From assembly GCF_011305535.1 (NCBI RefSeq), contig NZ_CP049906.1, positions 682,001 through 746,000 of the forward strand: DNA of 64,000 bases, read 5' to 3'. This DNA comes from Diaphorobacter sp. HDW4B. GTDB lineage: Bacteria > Pseudomonadota > Gammaproteobacteria > Burkholderiales > Burkholderiaceae_C. How positions within the stretch are numbered: position 1 is the stretch's first letter; each line of letters opens with the position of its first letter. This document shows positions 49,989-58,791 of this stretch, one piece after another. The notes beneath the pieces are model-generated. The model ran no database searches. It saw only the letters and a list, made by a program, of their open reading frames with translations, and had not been told where the DNA came from. A program made the position numbers and the translations under genes.

Positions 49989-50407
49989 CCATCCATCTGT
50001 TTGCCGCGCTGTTCTTCATCGGCGTCGTGGCCTTCGAGGTTTTGATGCTGGAGGCGATCCGCAAGCAATTGCCACGCGACCTCATGCGACAGCTCGAAGG
50101 CGCGATTTCCGCACGCGCCCGAAAAATCATGCCGTGGGTGCTGCTGGCGCTGTTCGGCGCGGGCATCAGCATGGCGCTTTATCAATACCGCCCGCTGCTG
50201 GCAGCGCCGCTTGCCAACACCTTCGGACTGATGCTCTGGGCCAAGATCGCGCTGGCCTTCAGCGTGCTGTGTCACTTCTTCACCGCCATGGCGCTGCGTC
50301 GACGCGCAAAGCTGCAGGGAAAGTATTTCAAGCGCATCCACCTGAGTGTGTTCACGCACATGGTTTTCATCGTGCTGCTGGCCAAGTGGATGTTCTACGT
50401 CCGCTGA
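49967..50407 (+). CDS. Small four-helix membrane protein (CopD-like)
   Basis: The 146-residue protein has four membrane segments (ILLTIHLFAALFFIGVVAFEVLML, MPWVLLALFGAGISMALY, LMLWAKIALAFSVLCHFFTAMAL, VFTHMVFIVLLAKWMFY) with His residues in the first, third and fourth, resembling CopD/cytochrome b-like integral proteins. It overlaps the ATPase stop by 22 bases and precedes a TonB receptor. It may bind heme or a metal; role unknown. Confidence 0.7.
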   Translation: MHYPILLTIHLFAALFFIGVVAFEVLMLEAIRKQLPRDLMRQLEGAISARARKIMPWVLLALFGAGISMALYQYRPLLAAPLANTFGLMLWAKIALAFSVLCHFFTAMALRRRAKLQGKYFKRIHLSVFTHMVFIVLLAKWMFYVR

Positions 50408-50409
50408 AC

Positions 50410-50438
50410 CGATGAATCGATGAATCGATGAATCGATG
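50410..50438. repeat. 8-bp tandem repeat (ATGAATCG, about 3.5 copies)
   Basis: Immediately after the small membrane protein stop, GATGAATC-type units repeat head to tail. Each unit includes ATG and a stop in register, so slippage could change the spacing ahead of the receptor gene at 50511. Confidence 0.7.
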
Positions 50439-50510
50439 CGCAGCAGGCCTGCACTCGCTTTCCCGTCATTCCCGCCTTTGCCCCTCTTTTCCACCTCCTT
50501 CAACCTCGCC

Positions 50511-52628
50511 ATGACTACCAGCATTCTTGCGCCCACTCTGCGGCACACACCCCTCTTTCTTTTGCTGCTGAGCTGCTTCAGCCCCGCCCACGCGCAAAGC
50601 CAGATCACGCCTTCACTGCCCGAGGTCAGCGTGGTCGACTCCAGCAGTGAAAGCCCCGATCTGGCCGCCCGGCTCGCCAGAGAAAAGGCGCGATTGAACA
50701 ACGTACCCGGCGGCGTCAATCTCGTCGCACCACAGGAACGCGTGCGTCTTCAAACCCTCAACGACGCGCTGGCCAACCAGCCCGGCATCGTGATTCAGGA
50801 ATTCTTCGGCGGCATCGATCAGCCGCGCCTGAACATTCGCGGCTCGGGCATCCAGAGCAATCCCGTCAACCGCGGCGTGCTGTTGCTGCAGGACGGAATG
50901 CCGTTGAACGAGGCTGATGGCTCCTTCGTCATGGGCCTGCTTGAGCCGCGCAATGCTGGCCTGATCGCAGTGCGCCGTGGTGCGAATGCCGAGCACGCTT
51001 CTGCCAACACGCTGGGCGGCGAACTCGACTTCCAGTCGATCACCGGCGGACAGCTCAATCGCATCGACGCCAGCATCGGCAGCTTCGGGCGCAAGAGCCT
51101 CTCCGCGTCCGTCGGCGCTCAAACGGAGGACTGGGATACCCATGTCTTCGCAAGCCATGACGAGGCCGATGGCTACCGTCACCATTCCGCATCCAGCCGC
51201 AGCAGCCTGCATGCCAATGCGGGCTGGCGCTCGGGCGGTCTGGAAAACCGCACCTACCTCTCGTACACCGACCTGGAGTTCGAGATTCCCAACGTCATTC
51301 CAGGGTCGCGACTGCGAAGCGACCCGCGAAGCGTGTTGGGCGACTACAGCGAAGCCGCCGACAAATCCAACAACATCTACATCCGCGATCCCAATCGGCA
51401 GACCCAGCAACTGCGTCTGGCCAACCGCACCACGTGGGGCACGGATGCCCTGCGCCACAGCTTCGGTGTGTATTGGCAATCCGTGGATGACACCTTCACA
51501 TCGCCGACGATCTCCAGCCCCACCGACGGACACACCTTCGGCGCGCAATGGACAAGCCACGGACGCAGCGGCAATCTGGAATACCGTTTCGGCCTGCACT
51601 GGGCCCGCACGGACATGGATCGGGATCTGCGCGTCGTCAACGGCACCACCGGCGAACGCCTGCCCGCGTCCGCCCAGTACAAGCTGCAAGCCGAGAACCG
51701 AAGCGCCAACGCCGGTCTGAGCTGGAGCATTGCGCCAGACTGGAAGCTCATTGGTGATCTGCGCTATGTACAGGCCATCCGTGATGCCTCACAGCAGACT
51801 GTCGGCACCCAGCTCAACCAACAATGGAATTCCGTCACGCCACGCGTCGGTGCCATCTGGCAAGCCAGCGACGCCACGCGCGTGTTCGCCAATCTGAGCC
51901 GCAGCAGCGAAGCACCGACATACTGGGAGATCATCTCCGGCGACGTCAGCAACCCCATGAACACGGCCACTTTCAACACCGGCATGAATCGCCTGAAGCT
52001 GCAGCGCGCCTGGACACTGGAGCTGGGCACACGCAGTCAGTTCGGCGATGGGCGCAACGCTGGCGAGTGGTCAATGAGCGTCTACCGCAGCCACGTGGAC
52101 GACGAACTCATGGCCGTCACCAACGCCAACGGCACATCGGCAGGCACCTTCAACTACAGCGGGCGCACCGTCCATCAAGGCATCGAAGCAGGCGTGAAAG
52201 GCCAATGGGCCGTCGGCAACGGCTCCATCCGCTACCAGGGCGCATACACGTTCAACGACTTCCGTTTCCGCAATGGCGAGTTCTCCGGCAACACCATTGC
52301 AGGTGTTCCAAGACACCTTCTCGGAGCCGAAATCAGCTACCACCAAGGTGCTTGGAGCGCAGGCCCCACACTGCGCTGGCAGCCCACCAAAACCCAGACC
52401 AACCACGCCAACGTGGATGGCACAGAGCAGGACGGCTACGCCCTGCTGGGCCTGCGCGTGACGTACCAACCACACAGAAACTGGCACGCCTACCTGTCCG
52501 TGGACAACCTCACAGACCGCACCTATGCCAGCGCCTTCGTCATCCGCAGCACAGGCACATCGGCCATGCCAACCTTTCTGTCGGGCAACGGGCGCAGCAT
52601 CCATGCGGGGTTGAGCTACCGATTCTGA
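50511..52628 (+). CDS. TonB-dependent receptor, FecA-like without STN domain
   Basis: The 705-residue product has a signal peptide (LLLLSCFSPAHAQSQ), a plug (LNDALANQPGIVIQEFFGG, LNIRGSGIQSN, LLLQDGMPLNEADGSF) and a barrel ending in SYRF. No STN domain, so it only transports. It ends the ABC importer operon, suggesting that it takes the same ligand through the outer membrane. I use the ATG at 50511; the frame opens 25 codons earlier in the tandem repeats. Ligand unknown, likely iron or another metal-chelate given the Fur box. Confidence 0.86.
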   Translation: MTTSILAPTLRHTPLFLLLLSCFSPAHAQSQITPSLPEVSVVDSSSESPDLAARLAREKARLNNVPGGVNLVAPQERVRLQTLNDALANQPGIVIQEFFGGIDQPRLNIRGSGIQSNPVNRGVLLLQDGMPLNEADGSFVMGLLEPRNAGLIAVRRGANAEHASANTLGGELDFQSITGGQLNRIDASIGSFGRKSLSASVGAQTEDWDTHVFASHDEADGYRHHSASSRSSLHANAGWRSGGLENRTYLSYTDLEFEIPNVIPGSRLRSDPRSVLGDYSEAADKSNNIYIRDPNRQTQQLRLANRTTWGTDALRHSFGVYWQSVDDTFTSPTISSPTDGHTFGAQWTSHGRSGNLEYRFGLHWARTDMDRDLRVVNGTTGERLPASAQYKLQAENRSANAGLSWSIAPDWKLIGDLRYVQAIRDASQQTVGTQLNQQWNSVTPRVGAIWQASDATRVFANLSRSSEAPTYWEIISGDVSNPMNTATFNTGMNRLKLQRAWTLELGTRSQFGDGRNAGEWSMSVYRSHVDDELMAVTNANGTSAGTFNYSGRTVHQGIEAGVKGQWAVGNGSIRYQGAYTFNDFRFRNGEFSGNTIAGVPRHLLGAEISYHQGAWSAGPTLRWQPTKTQTNHANVDGTEQDGYALLGLRVTYQPHRNWHAYLSVDNLTDRTYASAFVIRSTGTSAMPTFLSGNGRSIHAGLSYRF

Positions 52629-53363
52629 AGTCTGGATGGACGTCTCGCCTGCTCAAGCCGAGACGGGAGAGATGTCCATCCACCCCCCCCCCCACGCCTT
52701 CTGCCCCGCAAGTTGGAGCTCAAGTGGGCGTAGCGATATACTGCGCAGCCTTGGGTCACGGTGCAAAGTTTGAACTCTGATGGCTTCTTGCTTCCGAGCC
52801 GCACTCGCGCATCTCTGGCAGTTGGGTCAACGGGCTTCGCCTGAGTCCTACCGAGTATGGAAAGCAGGCGGCAATTTGACCAAGCCGCTGGGGCGTTCAG
52901 GTTCAGCAGGCCGAAAACTGAGATCGGACGGGCTTTTGGATTCCCTTTTCGATCCGTCGCCGCTTTCCGGTGGGTCTGCGAACTGGCGCTCCCGGCCATG
53001 AGCTGTCCTTCGCTCCTCATCTCTAAAGCAGTCACTTGGCTACTTCGGTCGCTCAACACTTTGTGCAGGACAAGTGTCGGCCGCAATCACGTCACGGCTG
53101 AACAGTAGAGGGCGCTTGATTTTTACGATCCAATCATCTGGGACCTGGCACTTAATGTCGTCTGTAGATGTGCCGCGGGCTCCTCGTTTCAAACATCTTG
53201 ATCATCTTGGTATGTAGGTCCATCAAGAAAGTACGCATTGGCACTTACGTTTATGGGCAGTCCCTGCAATGCAACAGCGGCCCGTGCATGCCTATTGCCT
53301 GCCGAAAACCTCATCGCATAATGGCTACGCCACGCCCGGCTCCGCTATACCGCCCGCGTCTCC
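52629..53363. other. Gene-poor gap with a poly-C tract
   Basis: About 735 bases without a convincing gene. It includes an 11-base C run at 52683-52693 and several short frames of low-complexity composition (Gly-rich when read leftward). No terminator, RNA gene or repeat is clear. The composition is more AT-rich toward 53150-53260. Confidence 0.35.
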
Positions 53364-54422
53364 ATGCCATATATCCCGCCACGCCTCCTTTCATCCTGCG
53401 TCGCCGTTTGGGCGATTGCTGTCCTGCAAATCGGCAGCCAACCCCTCATGGCGCAGACCAAGGCTGGTCCCCGCGTCATCGCCTATCTGGGCGGAGGGCC
53501 GAGTGAGCCGGAGCGGCTTTGCATGGCCGAGCTGCGCACGGCACTGGAAGAAACCGGTTGGTCGTTTGACAAGCAATTGACGCTCGAATGGCACGACGCG
53601 GACCACGATCCGGCCCGGCTTGCACCGCTGGCGCAGGCACTGGTGGCGCGCCGCCCAGATGTGCTGCTGAGCACCACGGTTGCGCCGACTGAAGCCCTGA
53701 TGCAGGCCACAAAGGAGTTGCCCATCATTGCCATCGGCTCGGGCAACCTGGGCAGGGTCGTTGATGCGCAAGCGCGTCCGTTGGCTAACGTGACAGGAGT
53801 GGTATTGAGCCTGACTGGCCAGCACGGTATCAAACCGATGGAAGTGCTGTTGCAGGCTTTCCCAGGCGCGCGCCGCATTGGCATGATCGAGAACCACGCC
53901 AACCCGCTGCACGTGCAAAAGGATGGGAGTGGGCTTGGTCCTGTCGTCGACATAGTTCGGCGCGCTGGTGCCGAATTGTTTCGGGTGCATTTTTCTGGCG
54001 AGGCAGACATTGCCCGTGCTTGGGAGGAGCTGGCCCGGCTCAAGGTCGATGCAGTGATGATCCGGCCCGATTCCCCGGCGCTGCTGACTGAGCATGCGAG
54101 GCAGTCGCTGCGGCTGCGCCTGCCTGCGATCTCGCACCATGCCTGGTTCAGCAACCGGGCCAGCGGTCTGCTCAGCTACGGCGTCGTTGGACGCGCCGAT
54201 TTTTGTGGCCGCGCGGCGCACTATGTTGACCAGGTGCTGCGTGGCCGCTCCGTTGCCGAGTTGCCGGTGCAGGAGCTGTATGAAGCGGGGCTGAGCATCA
54301 ACCTCGACACAGCCGAGCGCATGCGAGTGCAACTGCCCACCGCACTCATCGCGCGCGCTGACCGTTTGATCCGGCCTCAGGCCGCGAGTGCGTCCGGCGG
54401 AATCAACGGGAGAGCGCACTGA
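53364..54422 (+). CDS. ABC-type substrate-binding protein (PF04392-like)
   Basis: The 352-residue protein has a signal-like N-terminus (CVAVWAIAVLQIGSQPLMAQ) and the two-lobed periplasmic binding fold of the 'ABC_sub_bind' family: RVIAYLGGG, VARRPDVLLSTTVAPTEALMQATKELPIIAIG, GVVLSLTGQHGIKPMEVLLQAFPGARRIGMIEN. Its stop overlaps the next start as TGATG. The next genes encode a sensor kinase and a response regulator, so the protein is probably the ligand-sensing partner of the kinase rather than a transport subunit. Confidence 0.83.
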   Translation: MPYIPPRLLSSCVAVWAIAVLQIGSQPLMAQTKAGPRVIAYLGGGPSEPERLCMAELRTALEETGWSFDKQLTLEWHDADHDPARLAPLAQALVARRPDVLLSTTVAPTEALMQATKELPIIAIGSGNLGRVVDAQARPLANVTGVVLSLTGQHGIKPMEVLLQAFPGARRIGMIENHANPLHVQKDGSGLGPVVDIVRRAGAELFRVHFSGEADIARAWEELARLKVDAVMIRPDSPALLTEHARQSLRLRLPAISHHAWFSNRASGLLSYGVVGRADFCGRAAHYVDQVLRGRSVAELPVQELYEAGLSINLDTAERMRVQLPTALIARADRLIRPQAASASGGINGRAH

Positions 54423-56725
54423 TGCGTTGGTCCGGCCATCGCCTGTGGCGCAGCTACGCCCTGTGGATTGCCGGGTTGGTGACGTTAGTCCTTCTGGCCA
54501 GCGGCTGCGCGCAGTTATGGCTGATCCAGCGCGAGACACGTGTGGCTGTGCAGGCGCTGCAGGCCCTTGAAGCCACAAAGGCCTCGGCCCGGATCGAGCG
54601 CTTCTTCGGCGAGGCCGGGGCCTTGCTGCGCTCCAGTCTGTCGCTGCTGGATTCGGGCCATATTGAAGATGCGGACGCCGATATCCAAGTCGAGCTGTAC
54701 CGCCTGATGAAGCAATCGCAGGCGATCGAGTCGCTGTACTGGATTGACGGAAATGGCCGCGAGCGCGTGCGCATCTCGCGCATGGCGCCAGACCGCATCG
54801 GCCTGAATGAAGACCGCAGCCAGTCGCCCGAGTTTGTGCAGGCTCGCGCCGCAGCGCCGTGGTTCGGCCCAGCCACCTTCATCGTCAATCAGCCGCGCGT
54901 GGTGATGGCGTTGCGCGGCAAGCGTCCTGAGAGCGGGGTGCTCGTGGGAGAGCTGGACCTGGCGCAACTGCGTCAGATCATCGGCGAAGCGCGCTTTGGC
55001 CGCGAGGGGGTTGCTTATGTCGTCGATGGTGAAGGGCGCTTGCTGGCGCATCCCGACTTTTTCCAAGTGTTGGCCCGTCCAGATGTGACCGCCCACTCTC
55101 CGGCGCGTGTGGTGCTCGGCGATGGCACTGGCGGCAAGCTGATCGAGTTCAAGATGCCCACAGGCCGTGCAATGGTCGCTCGTGCTGCAGCGCTGAGCGT
55201 TCCCGGCTGGCAATTGATCACTGAGCAGCCACGTGACGAGGCCTATGCGCCGGTGCGCCGTGCGCTGGCCGCCACGCTGATGATTCTCGTACTCGCCGTC
55301 GTGGCGGGCTCGGCCGTCGGTATCGTGCTGGCGCGCCGGGTGGTGCGGCCGATCCAGCGACTTGCCGAGGGCGCCGACCGTATCGGCGAAGGCCATCTAG
55401 ACCATCGCATCGCGCTTGCGCGCCGCGACGAGTTGGGCCAACTCGCGACTCGTTTCAACCAAATGGCTGAGCGACTCGGAGACTCGTATCAGTTGCTCGA
55501 AACTCGCGTCGCCGAGCGCACCCACGAGTTGGTGGCCAAACGCGAAGAAGCTGAGCAAGCGAGCCATGCCAAGACGCGCTTTCTGGCCTCGGCCAGCCAC
55601 GACCTGCGGCAGCCGCTGCACACCATCAGCCTGCTGGTAGGGGTGCTGCGCAGGCAAGCGGTCACCGCCGAAGTCGGTACGTTGGTGGACCATATCCAGG
55701 TATCGGTCGCTGCAATGGAGGCGCTGTTCGTCGGCCTGCTCGATATCTCCAAACTGGATGCGGGCATGTCCCGCCCGGTGCTGAACGATCATGCGCTGGC
55801 AGAGTTGCTATACCGGGTTGCTGCCAACCACGGTCCGCAAGCCGTGCGCAAGCAACTGCGGCTGCGGGTGGTGCCATCGCGCTGCGCGGTGCGCACCGAC
55901 GCCATGCTGCTGGAACGGGTGCTCAGCAACTTGGTGGCGAATGCGATCCGCTATACAGAGCACGGCAAGGTGCTCGTCGGCTGCCGTCGACGCCCGGGCG
56001 CGGTCGAGCTACAGGTCTGGGATACAGGCGTCGGAATCCCGCCCGCCCAGCTACCGCATGTCTTTGAGGAATTCTTTCAGATCGACAACCCGGAGCGCGA
56101 TCGCAACAAGGGGCTCGGGCTGGGTCTGGCCATCGTGAAGCGAACGCTGGAGTTGCTGGGGCATCCCTACACGCTGCGCTCCGCGCCCGGCCGGGGCACC
56201 TTTTTTTCAATCCTCCTGCCAGTGGCCGAGGCGCCGCCGGTGGTGGCGCCTCGGCCCCAAACTTTGACGGGCTCAGGGCGCATCGCAGGTGCGTTCATTG
56301 CGGTGATCGACGACGAGGCCGATACGTGCCACGCGATGCAGGCGCTGTGCCACAGTTGGGGCGCGCATGTACTCACCGCTGCATCGGCCGGGCAATGCTT
56401 GGCCTTGCTCGATGAACATCTACGCGATCCCGACTTGATCCTGTGCGACTACCGGTTGCGACAAGGCGATGATGGCCTGAGCGCGATTGAGAAGATTCGT
56501 GCGCATATTGGCCAAGCAGTGCCCGCGATCATCATCACCGGCGACACAGCTGCCTCCGATCTGCGGCGCGTGGCCCTCGCAGGCTTGCCACTGCTGCACA
56601 AGCCTGTCGGCGCCGGACGGCTGCTGACAGCGATCGCGGCCGCGCTGGAAGCTCACCCAAGCGGGGGAGGCGGGATGATTCAAAACGGTGCAGACTCGGA
56701 CCATGAAGATTCTGTTGGTAGATGA
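54422..56725 (+). CDS. Hybrid sensor histidine kinase with periplasmic sensor domain
   Basis: Domains in order: membrane segment (about 13-35), periplasmic dCACHE-like sensor (about 40-280), second membrane segment (about 283-305), HAMP, HisKA with SHDLRQPLHT (His near residue 392), HATPase with NLVANAIRY and DTGVGIPP, then a receiver with phospho-acceptor Asp in LILCDYRL (near residue 676). It would sense a periplasmic ligand, possibly via the upstream binding protein, and pass phosphate through its receiver or to the next gene. It starts at the ATG overlapping the upstream stop. Confidence 0.9.
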   Translation: MRWSGHRLWRSYALWIAGLVTLVLLASGCAQLWLIQRETRVAVQALQALEATKASARIERFFGEAGALLRSSLSLLDSGHIEDADADIQVELYRLMKQSQAIESLYWIDGNGRERVRISRMAPDRIGLNEDRSQSPEFVQARAAAPWFGPATFIVNQPRVVMALRGKRPESGVLVGELDLAQLRQIIGEARFGREGVAYVVDGEGRLLAHPDFFQVLARPDVTAHSPARVVLGDGTGGKLIEFKMPTGRAMVARAAALSVPGWQLITEQPRDEAYAPVRRALAATLMILVLAVVAGSAVGIVLARRVVRPIQRLAEGADRIGEGHLDHRIALARRDELGQLATRFNQMAERLGDSYQLLETRVAERTHELVAKREEAEQASHAKTRFLASASHDLRQPLHTISLLVGVLRRQAVTAEVGTLVDHIQVSVAAMEALFVGLLDISKLDAGMSRPVLNDHALAELLYRVAANHGPQAVRKQLRLRVVPSRCAVRTDAMLLERVLSNLVANAIRYTEHGKVLVGCRRRPGAVELQVWDTGVGIPPAQLPHVFEEFFQIDNPERDRNKGLGLGLAIVKRTLELLGHPYTLRSAPGRGTFFSILLPVAEAPPVVAPRPQTLTGSGRIAGAFIAVIDDEADTCHAMQALCHSWGAHVLTAASAGQCLALLDEHLRDPDLILCDYRLRQGDDGLSAIEKIRAHIGQAVPAIIITGDTAASDLRRVALAGLPLLHKPVGAGRLLTAIAAALEAHPSGGGGMIQNGADSDHEDSVGR

Positions 56726-57353
56726 TCACCCGCTGTTCCGCGATGGCGTCGCGCTGCTGCTCAAGGAGCTGGATCCAGCGGTGCAGATCTGGCACGCGTC
56801 CAATGTCCGGGAGGCGCTGGCCGCCCTCGACAGCGGTGCGGGCATCGAGTTGATCCTTCTCGATGTCATCCTGCCCGGAACGCATGGCCTACAGGCGCTG
56901 GAGGAGGTACGCGAGCGGCATCCCGGTGTACCACTGGTGATGATGTCGTCGCTGGAAGATCAGGTCACCATCGTGCGTTCCATCCAGTTGGGCGCAATGG
57001 GATTCATCCCTAAATCAGCCTCGTCACAACAGATGTTCGAGGCGCTACGCACCGTGCTGGCACACGGCATCTACGTGCCGCCGCTCAGCCTCGCTGGCAT
57101 GGCGCTGGCGATACCGGTGCAGCCGCGCACAAGCCCCGTCGAGCTGGGACTCACCCCTCGCCAAACGCAGGTACTGCGATTGATCCTGGAGGGCAAGCCG
57201 ATGAAGCTGATCGCGCAGGAGCTGGGGCTGACCCACAACACCGCCAAGACCCATGTGAGCGCTGTGCTGCGCGTGCTGGATGTCACTACCCGCACGCAGG
57301 CCATCGTCGCGGCCAGTCGGATGGGGCTGGTGTTGGGCGACGATGCCTCCTGA
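56703..57353 (+). CDS. NarL/FixJ-type response regulator
   Basis: The 216-residue protein has a receiver domain (MKILLVDDHPLFRDG, Asp near residue 54 in LILLDVILPG) and a LuxR-type HTH (LTPRQTQVLRLILEGKPMKLIAQELGLTHNTAKTHVSAVLR). It starts at 56703, overlapping the kinase by 23 bases. It is the output of the three-gene sensory operon; its targets are not in the window. Confidence 0.92.
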   Translation: MKILLVDDHPLFRDGVALLLKELDPAVQIWHASNVREALAALDSGAGIELILLDVILPGTHGLQALEEVRERHPGVPLVMMSSLEDQVTIVRSIQLGAMGFIPKSASSQQMFEALRTVLAHGIYVPPLSLAGMALAIPVQPRTSPVELGLTPRQTQVLRLILEGKPMKLIAQELGLTHNTAKTHVSAVLRVLDVTTRTQAIVAASRMGLVLGDDAS

Positions 57354-57467
57354 ATGTCTTTGGTTTAAGTACAAGTGGATCCAGCGCTCCGACAAAAGCG
57401 CTGAAAGCAATCCATGGAGGCCAAGCGGTTCTTCCGTGCAGAACTTCTGCCAGTGGAAGGGCCAGCC

Positions 57468-57483
57468 TCACCCAACTGGGTGA
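57468..57483. repeat. Perfect palindrome downstream of the response regulator
   Basis: TCACCCA, two bases, TGGGTGA: a 16-base inverted repeat with no T-run, about 115 bases past the regulator stop and 120 bases before the next gene. It may be an operator rather than a terminator. Confidence 0.3.
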
Positions 57484-57604
57484 TGTGCGTGAAAAATGTT
57501 TCATTTAGTGTCATGGATGCCGCAAGTCGTTGCGCAGCCCGCCGACAAATCGTTGGCTGGTTCACGCCTCAATTGCATTCGTGATTTCACTAAAAGGATC
57601 TTTC

Positions 57605-58504
57605 ATGTCTTGGTTTTCCAAATGGCAGGCCGCTGCTGCTGTGCTGCTGAGTACGAGTCTTTCGCCCGCCTTTGCGGACATCCCCGCGTCCGAACGTGCC
57701 GTGCTCCAGGCGCTCTACACCAGCACCAACGGTGCAAACTGGGTTGCCAAGACGGGCTGGGAAACCCCTGGTTCCACGGTATGCACCGGAAATGGCCCCG
57801 GCGCCTGGTTTGGCATCACCTGTGGTGCTAACGATGGAACCAATGACCATATCGTCGCCATCCGCCTCCCAGACAACAAACTCAGCGGTCCCTTGCCCGC
57901 GTTGGCGGGGCTGACTGAACTGCGGGGCTTCATCGCCTTCAGTACCAACGGCGATGGCAGCAGCACGCTCACTAGCCTTCCCCCCGATCTGGCCAGCTTG
58001 ACCTCGCTGCGCAACTTCTCGGTTGCTGGCAATGGCCCTGGCCTGACTGGCACGATTCCTTCGCTCTCCGCGCTGACCAACCTCGAAACCTTCCGCGTCA
58101 ACTTCAACGGCCTCACCGGCTCGCTGCCCTCGCTGTCCGGGTTGACAAACCTGACGATTTTCCTCGCGCAAAACAATCAGCTTTCGGGCACCATCCCCGA
58201 CCTCACGGGCCTGAAACTCACGTCCTTCATGGTGGGAAACAACCGGTTGACAGGCAGCCCTCCCACCGCCCCGGCCACGCTGGTCGCCAACGAATCCAGC
58301 CTGTGCACCAACCCGCTGAGCAAGCCGTACGCCGACAGCCCTGCCTGGAACACCGCAACCGGCAGCACGCCCTGGTGGCGCGCCTGCGACACGGCCAGTG
58401 TTGCGTCCACAACTCCCGTGCCGACGTTGAGCGAATGGGCGCTTCTGTTGCTGGGCGGCTTGCTCGCCGCTGTGGTGGCGTTGCGCCGAAATGGCCGCGC
58501 CTGA
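57605..58504 (+). CDS. Leucine-rich repeat surface protein with IPTL-CTERM
   Basis: The 299-residue protein has AAGGA before the ATG, a signal peptide (AAAAVLLSTSLSPAFA), a plant-type LRR N-cap (NGANWVAKTGWETPGSTVCTGNG... WFGITCG), about five LRR units (LPDNKLSGPLPALAGL, SGTIPDLTGLKL, GSLPSLSGLTNL and others) and a C-terminal IPTL-CTERM tail (VPTLSEWALLLLGG, then RRNGR). It is presumably displayed on the outer surface. Such LRR domains bind proteins or glycans; partner unknown. Confidence 0.85.
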   Translation: MSWFSKWQAAAAVLLSTSLSPAFADIPASERAVLQALYTSTNGANWVAKTGWETPGSTVCTGNGPGAWFGITCGANDGTNDHIVAIRLPDNKLSGPLPALAGLTELRGFIAFSTNGDGSSTLTSLPPDLASLTSLRNFSVAGNGPGLTGTIPSLSALTNLETFRVNFNGLTGSLPSLSGLTNLTIFLAQNNQLSGTIPDLTGLKLTSFMVGNNRLTGSPPTAPATLVANESSLCTNPLSKPYADSPAWNTATGSTPWWRACDTASVASTTPVPTLSEWALLLLGGLLAAVVALRRNGRA

Positions 58505-58791
58505 TCCGGTGATGGAATAACGCTCGTCAGCAAGGAAATTACCCCATGAAGGCATTTCAACACTCGGCCGACTTGCTGGCATTCGCATTGCTATGGAGGT
58601 GTGGACGACCCTAGGCTATGTAGACAAATCTCAGCCTCACGCGCGCGAAGCCACGCTCCACCCCTTCTCAAGCCAATCGTATTCAGTTTCCCTCAAACCG
58701 CATGTTCGGTATGGAGGACGGATTCATTTCTTGTACCCATGTTTTTCGTGGCTTAAGCGGCCCATGACCTACTTTTGCGGATGAAACCAAT

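Noticed and set aside
52616-53086. A 156-residue - strand frame after the third TonB receptor
   Set aside because: Low-complexity Gly/Arg composition and no motif; partly antisense to the receptor end.
57468-57483. Terminator for the response regulator
   Set aside because: The stem is only seven base pairs with a two-base loop and no T-run, so it was recorded as a palindrome only.
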